Numbered from the stretch's first letter, positions 1-9,986 are shown. The stretch: 64,000 bases of DNA from JACDAE01 sp963717195 (GCA_963717195.1 CAVQVR010000012.1:463982-527981), one strand, 5' to 3'. The notes: generated by a model from the letters alone, not told the origin. Program-made: numbers and translations.

Positions 1-777
1 CGTATCGCCCTTGCGGACGGAGATGCCTTCAGGGGCTGCATTCACAATAGAGCCCGCAACCTGGAAACGTCCTGGATTCAATTTGAGGTAATAATCGGTA
101 ACGGGAGAATCCTGGAAGGTTGCATCGACGCGACCAGTGACCAGCAAGTTGATGACATCGGTCTGCGCACTCAGAATGGTAAGTTTAGCCGGGTTGGCTT
201 TACAATCCCCTTTGTTCTCCGCATTCAGGGTATCAAGTTCGGTGGTGCCATCTTGTACACCTACCGTTTTACCACACAGATCAGTAACCGCATTGATCTT
301 CTTGGGATTCCCGTTTGCTACCAGTATAGACTGACCCGCATTAAAGTAAGGCACAAAATCGACCTGTTTCTGACGATCAGGAGTAATCGTCTGCGCAGAA
401 ATAACTACATCAAAGCGTTTAGCCTTTAGAGCATCTACAATGGTTGTAAAATTGGCAGTCACGACATTGGTTTTTAGTCCCATACGCGCAGCCATCGCTG
501 TAATCAAATCCACGTCGAAACCAGTTGCTTTACCAGTAGCTGTATCAATAAACTCCTGGGGAGGATAGGTTGTATCGCTACCTACCGTTAAAGTTCCTGG
601 CGTGATCAGGTCTGTAGGCGCTGTGATAGACACTTTTGTCGTCGTTGTTGTCGTGCTACCTCCTGTAGAAGTCGAGCTTCCACAGGCCGAGAGAAGAAGA
701 GAGAACCCGATGATGACACTCGCAAATAACACATAAAGGCAAAAGTGTCGTCGAGTAGAGTTGGAAATAGATGTCAT
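1..777 (-). CDS. ABC transporter substrate-binding lipoprotein, family 3 (3' end outside window)
   Basis: Binds a small polar ligand, probably an amino acid, outside the membrane and delivers it to an ABC permease. Read from the ATG at 777, the protein has a basic start, a hydrophobic stretch and a lipobox-like LLSACGSS, then a Thr-rich linker, which together indicate a lipoprotein. The mature part shows the family-3 signature region FDVDLITAMAARMG followed by the typical KAKRFDVVISAQTITPDR segment. AGGAGG at 789-794 lies 11 bases before the start. 259 codons are visible and the frame is open to position 1, so only the last part is missing. No permease or ATPase gene is in view. The ligand cannot be read from the sequence. 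Confidence 0.9.
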   Translation of the reverse strand, partial: MTSISNSTRRHFCLYVLFASVIIGFSLLLSACGSSTSTGGSTTTTTTKVSITAPTDLITPGTLTVGSDTTYPPQEFIDTATGKATGFDVDLITAMAARMGLKTNVVTANFTTIVDALKAKRFDVVISAQTITPDRQKQVDFVPYFNAGQSILVANGNPKKINAVTDLCGKTVGVQDGTTELDTLNAENKGDCKANPAKLTILSAQTDVINLLVTGRVDATFQDSPVTDYYLKLNPGRFQVAGSIVNAAPEGISVRKGDT

Positions 778-831
778 GATGAAGGCAACCTCCTAGGCAA
801 AAGTGTGGCTTCGCGTGTAAAACATGGGTAG

Positions 832-861
832 AGTGTAGCACACAATTGAAAGCATTCACAA
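832..861 (-). promoter_or_regulatory. Candidate sigma70 promoter of the binding-protein gene
   Basis: On the minus strand TTGTGA (856-861) is followed after 18 bases by TACACT (832-837), about 55 bases before the ATG. Both boxes are imperfect, so this is a moderate call. Confidence 0.4.
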
Positions 862-1014
862 GCGACTTTCACTTATGCGGCTTGCTTATACTACGTCCAT
901 TTCACCGCGAACTATCACCAGGAACAGACGTATTTGGGTAGCACGCAAGGTATCCAAAGGAAGACACCTGTTCCATCCCGGACAAAATGCAGAATAATGG
1001 AAGGATGCATTTCC

Positions 1015-1044
1015 TTGACCTCTCAAGAGTTTCATGCGTATACT
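1015..1044 (+). promoter_or_regulatory. Sigma70 promoter of the serine operon
   Basis: TTGACC (1015-1020), an 18-base spacer and TATACT (1039-1044). Transcription would start near 1051, leaving a leader of roughly 185 bases before the aminotransferase gene. Confidence 0.6.
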
Positions 1045-1050
1045 GTTCCT

Positions 1051-1237
1051 TAAGAAGACCGCAAGAACCACTGTTCTTTCACCACCCGCTTGAGGGTACT
1101 GAAAGCAGAGTAAGTATCGCCAGCGGCGGGTAACAATGCAGTTATCCGCCGCCTGTTATTGCATCGAGGCAAAAGAGAATTCATCGGCATTGATATCACG
1201 TTCAGTGCTGATCGAACAGTAGACGGAGCAATATTCA
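1051..1237 (+). promoter_or_regulatory. Structured 5' leader of the serine operon
   Basis: Three consecutive stem-loops can be drawn: AAGAAC/GTTCTT (1063-1078), ACCC/GGGT (1084-1097) and a strong 12-bp stem with a 6-base loop (1123-1152, left arm GCGGCGGGTAAC, one G-U pair). No U-tract follows the last stem, so it is not a standard terminator. No known riboswitch or T-box core was recognised. A regulatory role is inferred from leader length and structure only. Confidence 0.4.
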
Positions 1238-2398
1238 ATGACTATTCAACAACACAAGACTATTCCTATTCCCGAAGTAGAGCCACGTGCAACTATTCCC
1301 AACCAGAATCTCCGTGTTCCCGGCCCAACGGCCATTCCACCCGAGATTATGGCGGCACAGGCTCACCAGATGATCAACCATCGTGGGCCTGAGTTCTCCG
1401 CAATTCTGAAACGGGTCACGTTGCGCTTGCAATATTTTTTCCAGACCGAAGCACCCGTCCTGACCTATCCAGCGTCCGGCACCGGTGGTCAGGAATGCGC
1501 TATCGCGAATCTTTTCTCAGCAGGCGAGCATATCGTCGTCATCACCATTGGCAGCTTCGGCAATCGCCTCGCCAAAATCGCCGACACCTATGGACTCAAC
1601 GTCTCGCGCATCGAGTTTCCCTGGGGTGAGGCCGCTGATCCGGCAACCGTCGAGGCGCGTCTAAAAGAACTCCCTCCCTATCGCGCCGTCTTAATGACGC
1701 ATAATGAGACCTCTACAGGCGTAACAAACGACGTTCAGACGCTCTCTGCCCTGGTTCATAGGGTCAGCCCAGACGCTCTGGTCGTTGTGGATGCCGTCAG
1801 TTCGATGGGCTGCGTACCCCTGGAGATGGACGCATGGGGACTCGACGTGGTCTTTACTGGTTCTCAAAAAGGCTGGATGGTCCCGCCGGGTATTATGATG
1901 ATCGCCGCCAGCCCTCGGGCGTGGGAAGCTCACAAGACGGCGAAACTGCCCCGTTTCTACTTTGACTGGACACTTTCACGCAAGAAGCTTGAATCTTCCT
2001 GGCAGCATCCTACCACGCCCCCGGTCTCCATCTTCTACGCGCTCGACCTCGCCTTGGAGATGATGCTGGCGGAGGGACGCGAAACGATCTTTGAGCGCCA
2101 TCGCCGTGCCGGTGAATTTATCCGTTCCCGCGCGAAGGCAATGGGCTTAAAGCTCCTGGCTGACCACCAGTACGTCTCAAACACCGTATCCTCCATCTAC
2201 TTCCCTGAGGGTGTCGATGGCAAGGGCCTGTTGACGACACTGCGCAAGCAAGACAATATTGTGCTTGCCTCGGGTCAGGACCAGTTGCAGGGCAAAATCT
2301 TCCGCATCGGGCACCTGGGTTTCTTTACTGAAGCGGACCTGGTACAGGTGATGGATACTCTTGAAAAACGTCTGCCTGAGTTCGGGTTCAAGCGTTAA
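1238..2398 (+). CDS. Alanine-glyoxylate / serine-pyruvate-type aminotransferase, likely phosphoserine or serine aminotransferase
   Basis: PLP-dependent class V aminotransferase of 386 residues, the usual length for the AGAT/SPT group. The cofactor pocket is visible: PASGTGGQE near residues 78-86 binds the phosphate, D185 in VVVDAVSS pairs with the pyridine nitrogen, and K211 in TGSQKGW should form the Schiff base. It sits 27 bases upstream of serA, so it most likely carries out the transamination step of the phosphorylated serine pathway, a role taken by this family in several archaea and bacteria that lack the SerC type. Serine-glyoxylate or alanine-glyoxylate exchange remains possible. GGAG lies about 9 bases before the ATG. 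Confidence 0.88.
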   Translation: MTIQQHKTIPIPEVEPRATIPNQNLRVPGPTAIPPEIMAAQAHQMINHRGPEFSAILKRVTLRLQYFFQTEAPVLTYPASGTGGQECAIANLFSAGEHIVVITIGSFGNRLAKIADTYGLNVSRIEFPWGEAADPATVEARLKELPPYRAVLMTHNETSTGVTNDVQTLSALVHRVSPDALVVVDAVSSMGCVPLEMDAWGLDVVFTGSQKGWMVPPGIMMIAASPRAWEAHKTAKLPRFYFDWTLSRKKLESSWQHPTTPPVSIFYALDLALEMMLAEGRETIFERHRRAGEFIRSRAKAMGLKLLADHQYVSNTVSSIYFPEGVDGKGLLTTLRKQDNIVLASGQDQLQGKIFRIGHLGFFTEADLVQVMDTLEKRLPEFGFKR

Positions 2399-2425
2399 AG
2401 GCGCAGAGAGGTTAAGAGTACAAGC

Positions 2426-4156
2426 ATGGCAGAAGTAGAGGATAAGCAGATCAGGAAGGCAGAGGAGGGAGACACAACCGAGAAACTCAAAATCCTCATC
2501 ACTGATCGTATCGCACAGGAAGGCATCGAACTCCTGCGCACTCAGTTGCCCGAAGCACAGATCGACGAACGCCCAGGGCTGAAGCCGGAGCAGTTGAAAG
2601 CAATTATTGGCGCGTATGCCGCTCTGATCGTACGCAGTGAGACACAGGTCACCGCCGATGTGCTCGCTGCGGCAACAAATATGAAGATCGTCGGACGTGC
2701 AGGCGTAGGGGTTGATAACATCGATACCGAGGCGGCTACACGCCAGGGCATCATCGTCGTCAATTCGCCAACGGGCAACATTATCGCCGCCGCCGAACAC
2801 TCGGTCGCAATGCTGATGGCACTGGCCCGCCATATTCCAGCCGCCAGTGCAAGTGTTAAGGCTGGCAAATGGGAGAAGAGCAAATTTCTGGGCGTCGAGG
2901 TGCGGCACAAAACGCTGGGCGTCGTTGGCCTGGGCAAAGTCGGTATGGCCGTTGCCAGGCGTGCACAGGGCTTAGAGATGCAGATCATCGCCTATGATCC
3001 TTTTGTCTCCCCCGAGCAGGCACGCAAGAACGACATCACGATGCTCAGCCTGGATGAAGTGCTCGCGCAGGCCGACTTTGTGACGCTGCACACGTCGCTC
3101 ACCAGTGGTCCTAACGGTACGCGTGGCTTAATCGGAGCACGAGAATTGAGCTTGATGAAGCCCACAGCTCGCCTGATTAACTGTGCTCGTGGTGGTCTGA
3201 TTGAGGAAGAAGCGCTGCTGACCGCATTAAGTGAAGGACGTCTGGCAGGTGCAGCGCTCGATGTTTTTAGCCAGGAACCCATCCGCGATAATGAGACGCT
3301 AAAGCAACTGGTCGCTCACGAGCGCATCATCGCGACTCCGCACCTGGGCGCTTCTACCGAAGAGGCACAGGTAGGTGTGGCAACCGATGTTGCTGATCAG
3401 ATCGTCTCCGTCTTACGCGGTGGCTTCCCGCGTGCAGCCGTCAACGCTCCACTGATATTGCCAGAGACGTTGAAGATTCTGCAACCCTATATGAACCTCG
3501 TCGAAAAAATGGGACGCCTGTACACACAATTGCAACCAGGTCCAATCAACAAAATCGAACTCATCTACCATGGTGAGATCGCAAGCTACGATCTACGACC
3601 ATTGCAAGCGGCACTCATCAAGGGTCTGCTGGAATCCATCTCGGATGCACACGTCAATATGATCAATGCCCAGGTTTTGGCGAAAACGTGGGGCCTGGAG
3701 ATTACCGAACAGAAATCAACCACGCCAGCTGAATTCGCCAACCAGGTCACACTGCGCGTTCAGAGCTCCAATGGTTCTGTCTCATCGTTTGCAGGTAAAG
3801 CGGGTTCCGGTGATGAACGCATTGAAGTTCTTAGCGGCACGATTCTGCATGACACACCACGTATCGTACGCGTGGGACGCTATTGGACCGAGTTTGTCCC
3901 TGAGGGCTATATCCTCTTCTGCCGCAACTACGACCAGCCAGGTATGATTGGGCGGGCAGGAACAGTACTGGGCAAAGCGAAAGTCAACATTCATCATATG
4001 GATGTCGGTCCCAGCGTACGCGTACCCCGCCGCCAGGATATTCCACCCGATACGGCCTTGATGGTTATTCTGGTCGATGATCCTATCCCTGACTGGGCAC
4101 TACGTGAGTTGAACGAATCGGGAGATATCTTTGGTGTGACTATGGTCACCTTATAA
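2426..4156 (+). CDS. serA: D-3-phosphoglycerate dehydrogenase, long form
   Basis: Oxidises 3-phosphoglycerate with NAD+ to 3-phosphohydroxypyruvate, the first step of serine synthesis, in the cytosol. 576 residues is slightly longer than the usual 525-530 because of a charged N-terminal extension of about 22 residues before KILITDRIA. The Rossmann motif GLGKVG is at 168-173, and the catalytic residues are R255 (NCARGG), E284 (FSQEP) and H306 (TPHLGAS). The C-terminal half holds the intervening domain and an ACT domain (about 500-576, RNYDQPGMIGRAGTVLG), where serine normally gives feedback inhibition. It forms an operon with the upstream aminotransferase and the VOC gene 13 bases downstream. 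Confidence 0.95.
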   Translation: MAEVEDKQIRKAEEGDTTEKLKILITDRIAQEGIELLRTQLPEAQIDERPGLKPEQLKAIIGAYAALIVRSETQVTADVLAAATNMKIVGRAGVGVDNIDTEAATRQGIIVVNSPTGNIIAAAEHSVAMLMALARHIPAASASVKAGKWEKSKFLGVEVRHKTLGVVGLGKVGMAVARRAQGLEMQIIAYDPFVSPEQARKNDITMLSLDEVLAQADFVTLHTSLTSGPNGTRGLIGARELSLMKPTARLINCARGGLIEEEALLTALSEGRLAGAALDVFSQEPIRDNETLKQLVAHERIIATPHLGASTEEAQVGVATDVADQIVSVLRGGFPRAAVNAPLILPETLKILQPYMNLVEKMGRLYTQLQPGPINKIELIYHGEIASYDLRPLQAALIKGLLESISDAHVNMINAQVLAKTWGLEITEQKSTTPAEFANQVTLRVQSSNGSVSSFAGKAGSGDERIEVLSGTILHDTPRIVRVGRYWTEFVPEGYILFCRNYDQPGMIGRAGTVLGKAKVNIHHMDVGPSVRVPRRQDIPPDTALMVILVDDPIPDWALRELNESGDIFGVTMVTL

Positions 4157-4169
4157 AAGGAGTTGATAA

Positions 4170-4583
4170 ATGATCACAGGGCTCGGACATATCGCATTTC
4201 GCATCACCAACCTTGAGCAATCGCTGGACTTCTACTGCAACAAGCTTGGTTTACGCGAGGCATTTCGTCTCGAACGCGAGGGCGAGCCGTCGCCCTGGAT
4301 CGTTTATCTCCACATAGCTCCCAACCAGTTTCTCGAATTATTCCCCGGCGCGGAGGGCGAAATACCTTCGCGCAATGGGGCCGGCTACAACCACTTCTGC
4401 CTGGTCGTCAATGATTTACAGGCAACGTTACGTGAATTTGAAGGACGTGGCCTTACCCTCTCCGGTCAACCGCAACAAGGTCTTGATCACAACTGGCAAT
4501 ACTGGATCAATGATCCTGACGGCAATGCGATTGAGTTGATGCAGATTATGCCAGAATCGCCTCAGGCTGCTGCTGACGGATGA
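4170..4583 (+). CDS. VOC (glyoxalase/dioxygenase) family protein
   Basis: A single vicinal-oxygen-chelate domain of 137 residues made of two beta-alpha-beta-beta-beta modules. The metal-binding positions expected for a lyase or isomerase are present: His in GHIAFRI, Glu in QFLELFPG, His in GYNHFCLVV and Glu in NAIELMQ. AAGGAG stands 7 bases before the ATG, and the gene follows serA by 13 bases, so it is co-transcribed with the serine pathway genes. It may detoxify a reactive aldehyde formed by the pathway, but the substrate cannot be assigned. Confidence 0.85.
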   Translation: MITGLGHIAFRITNLEQSLDFYCNKLGLREAFRLEREGEPSPWIVYLHIAPNQFLELFPGAEGEIPSRNGAGYNHFCLVVNDLQATLREFEGRGLTLSGQPQQGLDHNWQYWINDPDGNAIELMQIMPESPQAAADG

Positions 4584-5022
4584 GCGAGAGCATAACAACA
4601 TAATGTTCTGCCCCCTTTATCTGACCCATTGTGACGTAGGGACCATATTATGCTCTTCTAAAAATTGATCCAGATACCTGATACTACAGATTGCGACCTC
4701 TGATATCCGGATTGAATTTTTAAACGCTATTACGGCGTCCTTGATTGATCAATTCCTCCCCGCTGAAGATAAACCAGCATATCAATACATTTATATCCAC
4801 TGATAAAAATGCTATACTAGTGAAGAGCGTCTACTATCAGAAGAGGTAGTTTCTATTAGCTCATACCGGGCCGAAGGTAATTCCTCATCATTTGTAGCGA
4901 AAGGAGAACTACGCACATAATAAAGAAGGGCTTCCCGGATGGGTGCAACGTCAAGGATTGATCAACTGGTACCCCTGAAGATGATAGAGTGATTGTTTCT
5001 ACGAGTGAAAGAAAGTAAAAGC
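4584..5022 (+). other. Intergenic region before the GH2 gene
   Basis: No credible gene is seen. TATACT at 4813-4818 with a poor TTTATA upstream could be a weak promoter for the glycosidase gene. No terminator with a clear U-tract was found after the VOC gene. Confidence 0.4.
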
Positions 5023-7591
5023 ATGCAGGGAAAGCAAAACACACACAAAATTATGGGTCGGCGTCGATTCCTGGAGCTATCTGCGATAACTACAGCAGTT
5101 GCCGCAGTTGGAGGCGTATTAGGAGAAGCCTCTTTTCAAGACTCTCCGAAGGCACTGGCAGCTTTACATACTATTCCGTTGCCTCGCATCGATACGCTCA
5201 TCGATAGAAATTGGAAGTTTTACAAAGGTGATGTCAGTGGCGCACAAATGCCCAGCTTTGACGATGCTAACTGGACAAAGGTCACGTTACCCCATACCTG
5301 GAACAACATTGATGGAGAAAATGGCGGGAACTATTATCGCGGTATCGGTTGGTACCGCCTCCATTACACAATCCCGGCTCAGCATAGAGGTCGCCAGTTC
5401 TATCTTCAATTCGATGGTGCCAGTCTCGTGACAGATGTCTATGTCAATGGCACCTATCTAGGACAGCACCAGGGCGGTTATAGCAGGTTTCGCTTCGATG
5501 CCACCTCTTCCCTTAAGGTTGGTGGGAACAATGTCATTGCGGTGAAGGTCAATAATGCATACGAGACCAACATTCCTCCTCTCAATGGTGATTTCACCGT
5601 TTTTGGTGGTCTCTATCGTGATGTGCATCTAGTTATTACCGATCAGATCCATATGAACATGATGGACTATGGCTCCTCTGGCCTTTTCTTACGGCAGACC
5701 AATGTCAGCTCGGCTTCTGCCAATTTACAGGTTACTGCCGAGGCATGGAATGATAGCAATAGCACACAGAAGGTTACGCTCAATACGGTCGTTCTGGATG
5801 CACAGACACATGTTGTGTCCACGCTCTCTTCTACTCATAGCATAGCAGCACATACAGGCTTTACCTTCTCACAAAACACTACCATTGCTCATCCGCACCT
5901 CTGGGATGGTCAGCGCGATCCCTATCTCTACAGCGTCTATGCCCTGGTGCAGGTTGGCTCATCCGTCAAAGATATCGTTTCGGCACCACTGGGCTTCCGC
6001 TCATATTCTGTCGATGTCAACAACGGCTTCTTCCTCAATGGACATTATCTTGATCTCCATGGGGTCAACGTGCATCAAGACCGTCCCAATCAGGGCTGGG
6101 CTATCAGCAATGCTGAACAAGACGAGGATTTCAGAATAATGCTCGACATGGGTGTCAATTTTATCCGGACATCCCACTACCAGCACGCTCAGCGCCTCTA
6201 TGAGAATGCGGATACTCATGGCGTTATTCTCTGGTCCGAGCAACCCCTCCTCAATAGTATCATTGAGACCGCCGCCTTTGCTCAGAATGCACAGCAGCAA
6301 TTAACCGAGATGATTCGCCAGAACTATAATCACCCCTCGGTTATCTTCTGGAGCATCGCGAATGAAGTATTCAATACACCCGCGATCAATGCACTGCTCC
6401 AGCAGCTCAATGATGTAGCGAAAGCTCAGGATCCCGATCGACTCACAACACTGGCTGATAATTGGGGAGCGGGTTCTCCAATGTCCTTGCATACTGATGT
6501 CGTGGGCTATAACCGCTACTATGGTTGGTATGTCGGCAACGATGCCAGTGGCTTGAATGACGATTTGATCAGCACGCATCAGAACTTCCCGAACCCGAAG
6601 ATTCGGGTTGAGCGAATACGGGGCAGGAGGAAGCATCTATCAGCATCAGCACAATCCACCCCATCCGACCCCTGCCAGTTATTATCATCCTGAAGAGTGG
6701 CAGTCACTGATCCATGAGCAATCCTGGATGGTGCTGGCCAATAAGCCCTATGTCTGGGGCAAGCTGGTCTGGGTCATGTTTGACTTTGCTTCTGCGGGTC
6801 GCAATGAAGGCGATCACAATGGGCGCAACGAGAAGGGACTCTGTACCTATGATCGACAAACGAAGGATGCCTATCACTGGTACAGGGCTAATTGGACGAC
6901 AAAGCCTTTCGTCTATATTACCGAACGGCGTTACGTCCATCGAACGTTGCCAACCACCGACATCAAGATTTACTCTAATATGAGTTCGGTAAGTCTAACG
7001 CTCAATGGCGTCTCATTGGGAACCCGGACCAGCACAAACCATATCTTCCTCTGGTCAGGCGTGACGTTACGACCAGGCAACAACGTGGTGAAAGCTGTAG
7101 GCAAGCAAGGCGATGACATCCATCGTGATGAGGTGGAATGGCACTATAGACCAGACACGTTCATTCTTGCTGGTGCGCGCATGCCTTACACCGCTCATAA
7201 TGGAAATTTCTATGACGTAGATCACTACTACACCGATGGTTCAAATGGAGCAGTTACAGCGACGATTGCGGGTACGCACGATCAGACTGTATACCAGACG
7301 TATCGCCATGGCACCAGTTTCAGCTACAACGTCCCCGTCGTCAATGGCACCTACACATTCACGCTGGATTTCGTAGAACCAGCGATGACGGGTCCGGGGC
7401 AGCGTGTCTTTGGCATCAGCGCCAATGGCACAATCATCATCGAAAACCTCGATATCTATAGCCTGGTTGGTCAAAACACGGCATTGCAAAAGCAATTCAA
7501 AGTGACCGTGACCAATGGCACTCTTACCTTGAATTTCACAGCGTCGATGGGTGATGCCATTCTTTCTGCGTTTTCTCTCGTCCATCAATAA
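5023..7591 (+). pseudogene. Tat-exported glycoside hydrolase family 2 enzyme, split by a frameshift
   Basis: A beta-galactosidase/beta-glucuronidase-type retaining glycosidase. The start ATG at 5023 precedes a twin-arginine signal (GRRRFLEL then a hydrophobic run and ALA), so the product would be exported folded. Domains in order: jelly-roll sugar-binding domain, Ig-like domain, TIM barrel with the acid/base Glu in WSIANE (codon 6364-6366), nucleophile Glu in SEYGAG (codon 6614-6616), a DUF4982-like Ig domain and a C-terminal malectin-like domain. One extra G in the GGG run 6605-6607 shifts the frame between the two catalytic residues, so the first frame stops at 6693. Removing one G restores KIRLSEYGAG. 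It is either a recent pseudogene or an assembly error. The exact sugar is unknown. Confidence 0.85.
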
Positions 7592-7617
7592 TGGAATACG
7601 CTGCCTGACTTGAAACG

Positions 7618-8259
7618 CTACACCTCATGAGTGAATAAGCGATGAAGTTGGGCAGTGAGTTGCCTCTTAAGAAAACGTGTAGAGAGGTAATACAGAACAA
7701 CAAGTAGTATCAGCAGAACCAGCGCTGGGATAGTATAGCTTTGTATCAGTTGCAAGGCCACTTCCCAGCGCTTTCCAAGCGACCAGCCCAGATAGAGCAT
7801 TGTTGTACACCAAAGAAGCGATCCCAAAGTGACACTGATAAAGAAACGCGTAAAATTGGTGCGCGAGAAGCCTGCCGGAAAACACGTAAAGGGACGAATA
7901 TAGGGAACAATACGCGACGCAAATACCATCCAGATACCATACTTGCGGAACCAGCCCTCAAATATGCGTACCTCGTGCCGATCAAGATGGAAGAAAAACG
8001 CGAACCGCAGCATGACCCGTCTCCCCCCACGCGCACCAATCATATAAGCGCAGCAGGCACCAGCGACACTCCCCACAATGGCAACAATAGCCAGAAGCAC
8101 AACATTAATATGACTGTATGAAGCCAGGGCACCGGTAAAGAGCAGAAGTGTGCTATTGACAATGGGTATTCCAGAGCTCTCCAGAGCCAGCGCTAACGCC
8201 ACGATAAAATAGATCAGTAGCGGACTGATGTGCAGTAAAAGGTGCAGGACTGTATGCAC
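7618..8259 (-). CDS. DedA/VTT-family membrane protein
   Basis: An integral membrane protein of 213 residues with the VTT (SNARE-associated) fold. Conserved family points are visible: the amphipathic re-entrant start ESSGIPIVNSTLLLFTGALA, the GARGG turn and the RIVPYIRPFTCFPAGF segment with its Arg and Pro residues. Members are implicated in lipid carrier (undecaprenyl phosphate or phosphatidylethanolamine) flipping and membrane homeostasis. It faces away from the MFS gene and ends 27 bases from the glycosidase gene, convergent with it. Confidence 0.9.
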   Translation of the reverse strand: MHTVLHLLLHISPLLIYFIVALALALESSGIPIVNSTLLLFTGALASYSHINVVLLAIVAIVGSVAGACCAYMIGARGGRRVMLRFAFFFHLDRHEVRIFEGWFRKYGIWMVFASRIVPYIRPFTCFPAGFSRTNFTRFFISVTLGSLLWCTTMLYLGWSLGKRWEVALQLIQSYTIPALVLLILLVVLYYLSTRFLKRQLTAQLHRLFTHEV

Positions 8260-8392
8260 GTTTTCTATCCTTTCCCTCTCTGATCTATTTAAACGTCAGT
8301 ATTTTTTAAATATTTTCTCTACCATTGATCTGATACGAACGAGACAGGAGAAAGGTTGTGAGGTGACATATCTGGTACCCAGGCCGTTGTAC

Positions 8393-8477
8393 TCTATGCA
8401 ACCATTGTTGCAGAGAATTCGTAAGCAAGAATGGATGCACTTAACCTGATGAACAAAGCTTACCACTATTGGGTAAG
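8393..8477. promoter_or_regulatory. Two inverted repeats in the dedA-MFS divergent region
   Basis: First, a near-palindrome at 8393-8416 with 10-base arms (9 of 10 matching) around CATT, core TGCAAC/GTTGCA. Second, CTTACC/GGTAAG at 8459-8477 around a 7-base loop. Such pairs in a 280-base divergent region fit operator sites, possibly for a TetR- or MarR-like repressor of the exporter; no regulator gene is adjacent. No strong promoter box was found. Confidence 0.35.
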
Positions 8478-8538
8478 TATACAATACAGCCTCTACTGTG
8501 ACACGTACAAACATATGAAAGGAACAGGACAAACCACA

Positions 8539-9861
8539 ATGTCAACTGTGACACCTACTCCTTCTAAGAAGCGTGCTGAAGGCCGACCTGCCAGAAACCA
8601 GGCACTTCGCATATTCACCATATTACTGATCATAAACATACTCAACTATTCAGATCGCTCGGTGCTTTCGGCGATACAGACAAAAATCCAGATCGAGTTT
8701 GGTCTGAGCAATACACAACTAGGACTGCTAGGCTCCTCCTTCCTCTTCATCTATGCTCTTGCTACGCTTCCCCTGGGCGTCTGGGCCGATAGAAGCGTTC
8801 GCAAAAACATTGTCGCGGCCTGCGTGGGAATATGGAGCGTGGCAACATTGCTATGCGGCCTTACGCGTAACTTCACACAGATATTCTTTACACGCTCATT
8901 CCTGGGTATTGGAGAGGCTGGGTATGCTCCCGCCTCGCTCTCGATGATTGGCGACCTCTTTCCCAAAGCCCAGCGTGGACGCATCCTTTCGCTCTGGTCC
9001 ATTGGCAATCTCATTGGAACTGCCATTGGTCTGATCCTTGGGGGCATTGTCGCCGACAAATTTGGTTGGCGCTGGGCCTTCTACATGGTGGGGCTACCCG
9101 GACTCATCGCAGCATTTCTCATCTGGCGCTCAACAGAACCTCGTCGGGGCACCTTCGATAACGAAGAGGGTGCAGAGAACGAGACCGAGGATCTTCACGG
9201 AAGTATAGGCAAAGATTTCTGGGAAACAGCAAAAAAAATTCTCAAAATCCGTACCTACTGGGTGCTGCTCGGTGCCTTCGTCTTCAGCTTCTTCACCATC
9301 GGAGGCGCTCAGACATGGATAACAACGTACCTCGTACGCGCTTTCGGACTCTCAGTTGCAAAAGCCGGAACATACTCCGGCCTTACCCTCATCTGTGGCA
9401 GCCTTGCCGGAACGTTAATCGGCGGCTGGCTGGCCGACTTTCTGCAACGCCGTTTCCTCCAGGGTCGTATGGTTGTCGCAACGATTGCATTTCTGGTAGG
9501 TGCACCTCTGACGCTGGTCGCATTAACCATACATAGTCTGGGACCATTTCTGGGCGTTTTTGTTGCAGCCATCCTTTGCCTTGCTCTCTCGCTGGGACCA
9601 CTCAATGCTATCCTGCAAGATGTGATTGCGCCGGAGATTCGTTCTACGGCAACAGGGCTGGTTTTGTTAATGGCTCACCTGCTAGGTGATGCTTCATCGC
9701 CTCTGTTGATTGGCGCTCTTGCCGACCGCATCACGCTTGGTAATGCACTCCTTATCACTGCACCTACTTGCCTTTTTCTGGCAGGCATCGTCTGCCTGAT
9801 AGGTTTAAGGACGGTTGCCGATGATATGAATGCGATGCAAAAGCAGATTGAGCAAAAGTAA
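8539..9861 (+). CDS. MFS transporter, spinster/ACS-like group
   Basis: A proton-coupled secondary transporter with about 12 membrane segments. The N-terminal core ILNYSDRSVLSAIQ and the loop LGVWADRSVRKN match the MFS signature between helices 2 and 3, and FFTRSFLGIGEAGYAPAS is the helix 4-5 motif of spinster-like and anion:cation symporter proteins. The ATG at 8539 is chosen over the upstream in-frame ATGs because ACAGGAC lies about 8 bases before it and the alternatives lack a ribosome site. 440 residues is the normal length. The substrate is not readable; organic anions or lipids are typical. Confidence 0.85.
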   Translation: MSTVTPTPSKKRAEGRPARNQALRIFTILLIINILNYSDRSVLSAIQTKIQIEFGLSNTQLGLLGSSFLFIYALATLPLGVWADRSVRKNIVAACVGIWSVATLLCGLTRNFTQIFFTRSFLGIGEAGYAPASLSMIGDLFPKAQRGRILSLWSIGNLIGTAIGLILGGIVADKFGWRWAFYMVGLPGLIAAFLIWRSTEPRRGTFDNEEGAENETEDLHGSIGKDFWETAKKILKIRTYWVLLGAFVFSFFTIGGAQTWITTYLVRAFGLSVAKAGTYSGLTLICGSLAGTLIGGWLADFLQRRFLQGRMVVATIAFLVGAPLTLVALTIHSLGPFLGVFVAAILCLALSLGPLNAILQDVIAPEIRSTATGLVLLMAHLLGDASSPLLIGALADRITLGNALLITAPTCLFLAGIVCLIGLRTVADDMNAMQKQIEQK

Positions 9862-9877
9862 GCGTTAAGAGGAAAAA

Positions 9878-9907
9878 GAAAGCGCCCGTTTCTCAACGGG
9901 CGCTTTC
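9878..9907. terminator. Bidirectional terminator between the MFS gene and tRNA-Gly
   Basis: A 13-bp perfect stem (arm GAAAGCGCCCGTT) with loop TCTC. On the minus strand it is followed by CTTTTTCC, so it ends the tRNA transcript 7 bases after the tRNA. On the plus strand it lies 16 bases after the MFS stop and can serve that gene too, although the U-tract there is poor. Confidence 0.8.
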
Positions 9908-9914
9908 TACGAGG

Positions 9915-9986
9915 AGCGGGTTACGAGATTCGAACTCGTGGTCTCAACTTTGGGAAAGTTGCATGTTACCACTACACCAAACCCGC
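9915..9986 (-). tRNA. tRNA-Gly (CCC)
   Basis: On the minus strand a full cloverleaf can be folded: acceptor GCGGGTT/AACCCGC, D-arm GTGT/ACAT, anticodon stem CAACT/AGTTG with loop TTCCCAA (anticodon CCC), and T-arm ACGAG-TTCGAAT-CTCGT. The CCA end is not encoded. The gene has its own promoter and terminator. Confidence 0.95.

Noticed and set aside
932..960. GGGTAGCACGCAAGG as a T-box core before the serine operon
   Set aside because: It matches the T-box consensus poorly, lies upstream of the likely transcription start, and no specifier loop or antiterminator pairing could be drawn.
2177..2908. A 243-codon minus-strand reading frame under the aminotransferase and serA genes
   Set aside because: It lies opposite two strongly conserved genes and its translation shows no family pattern.
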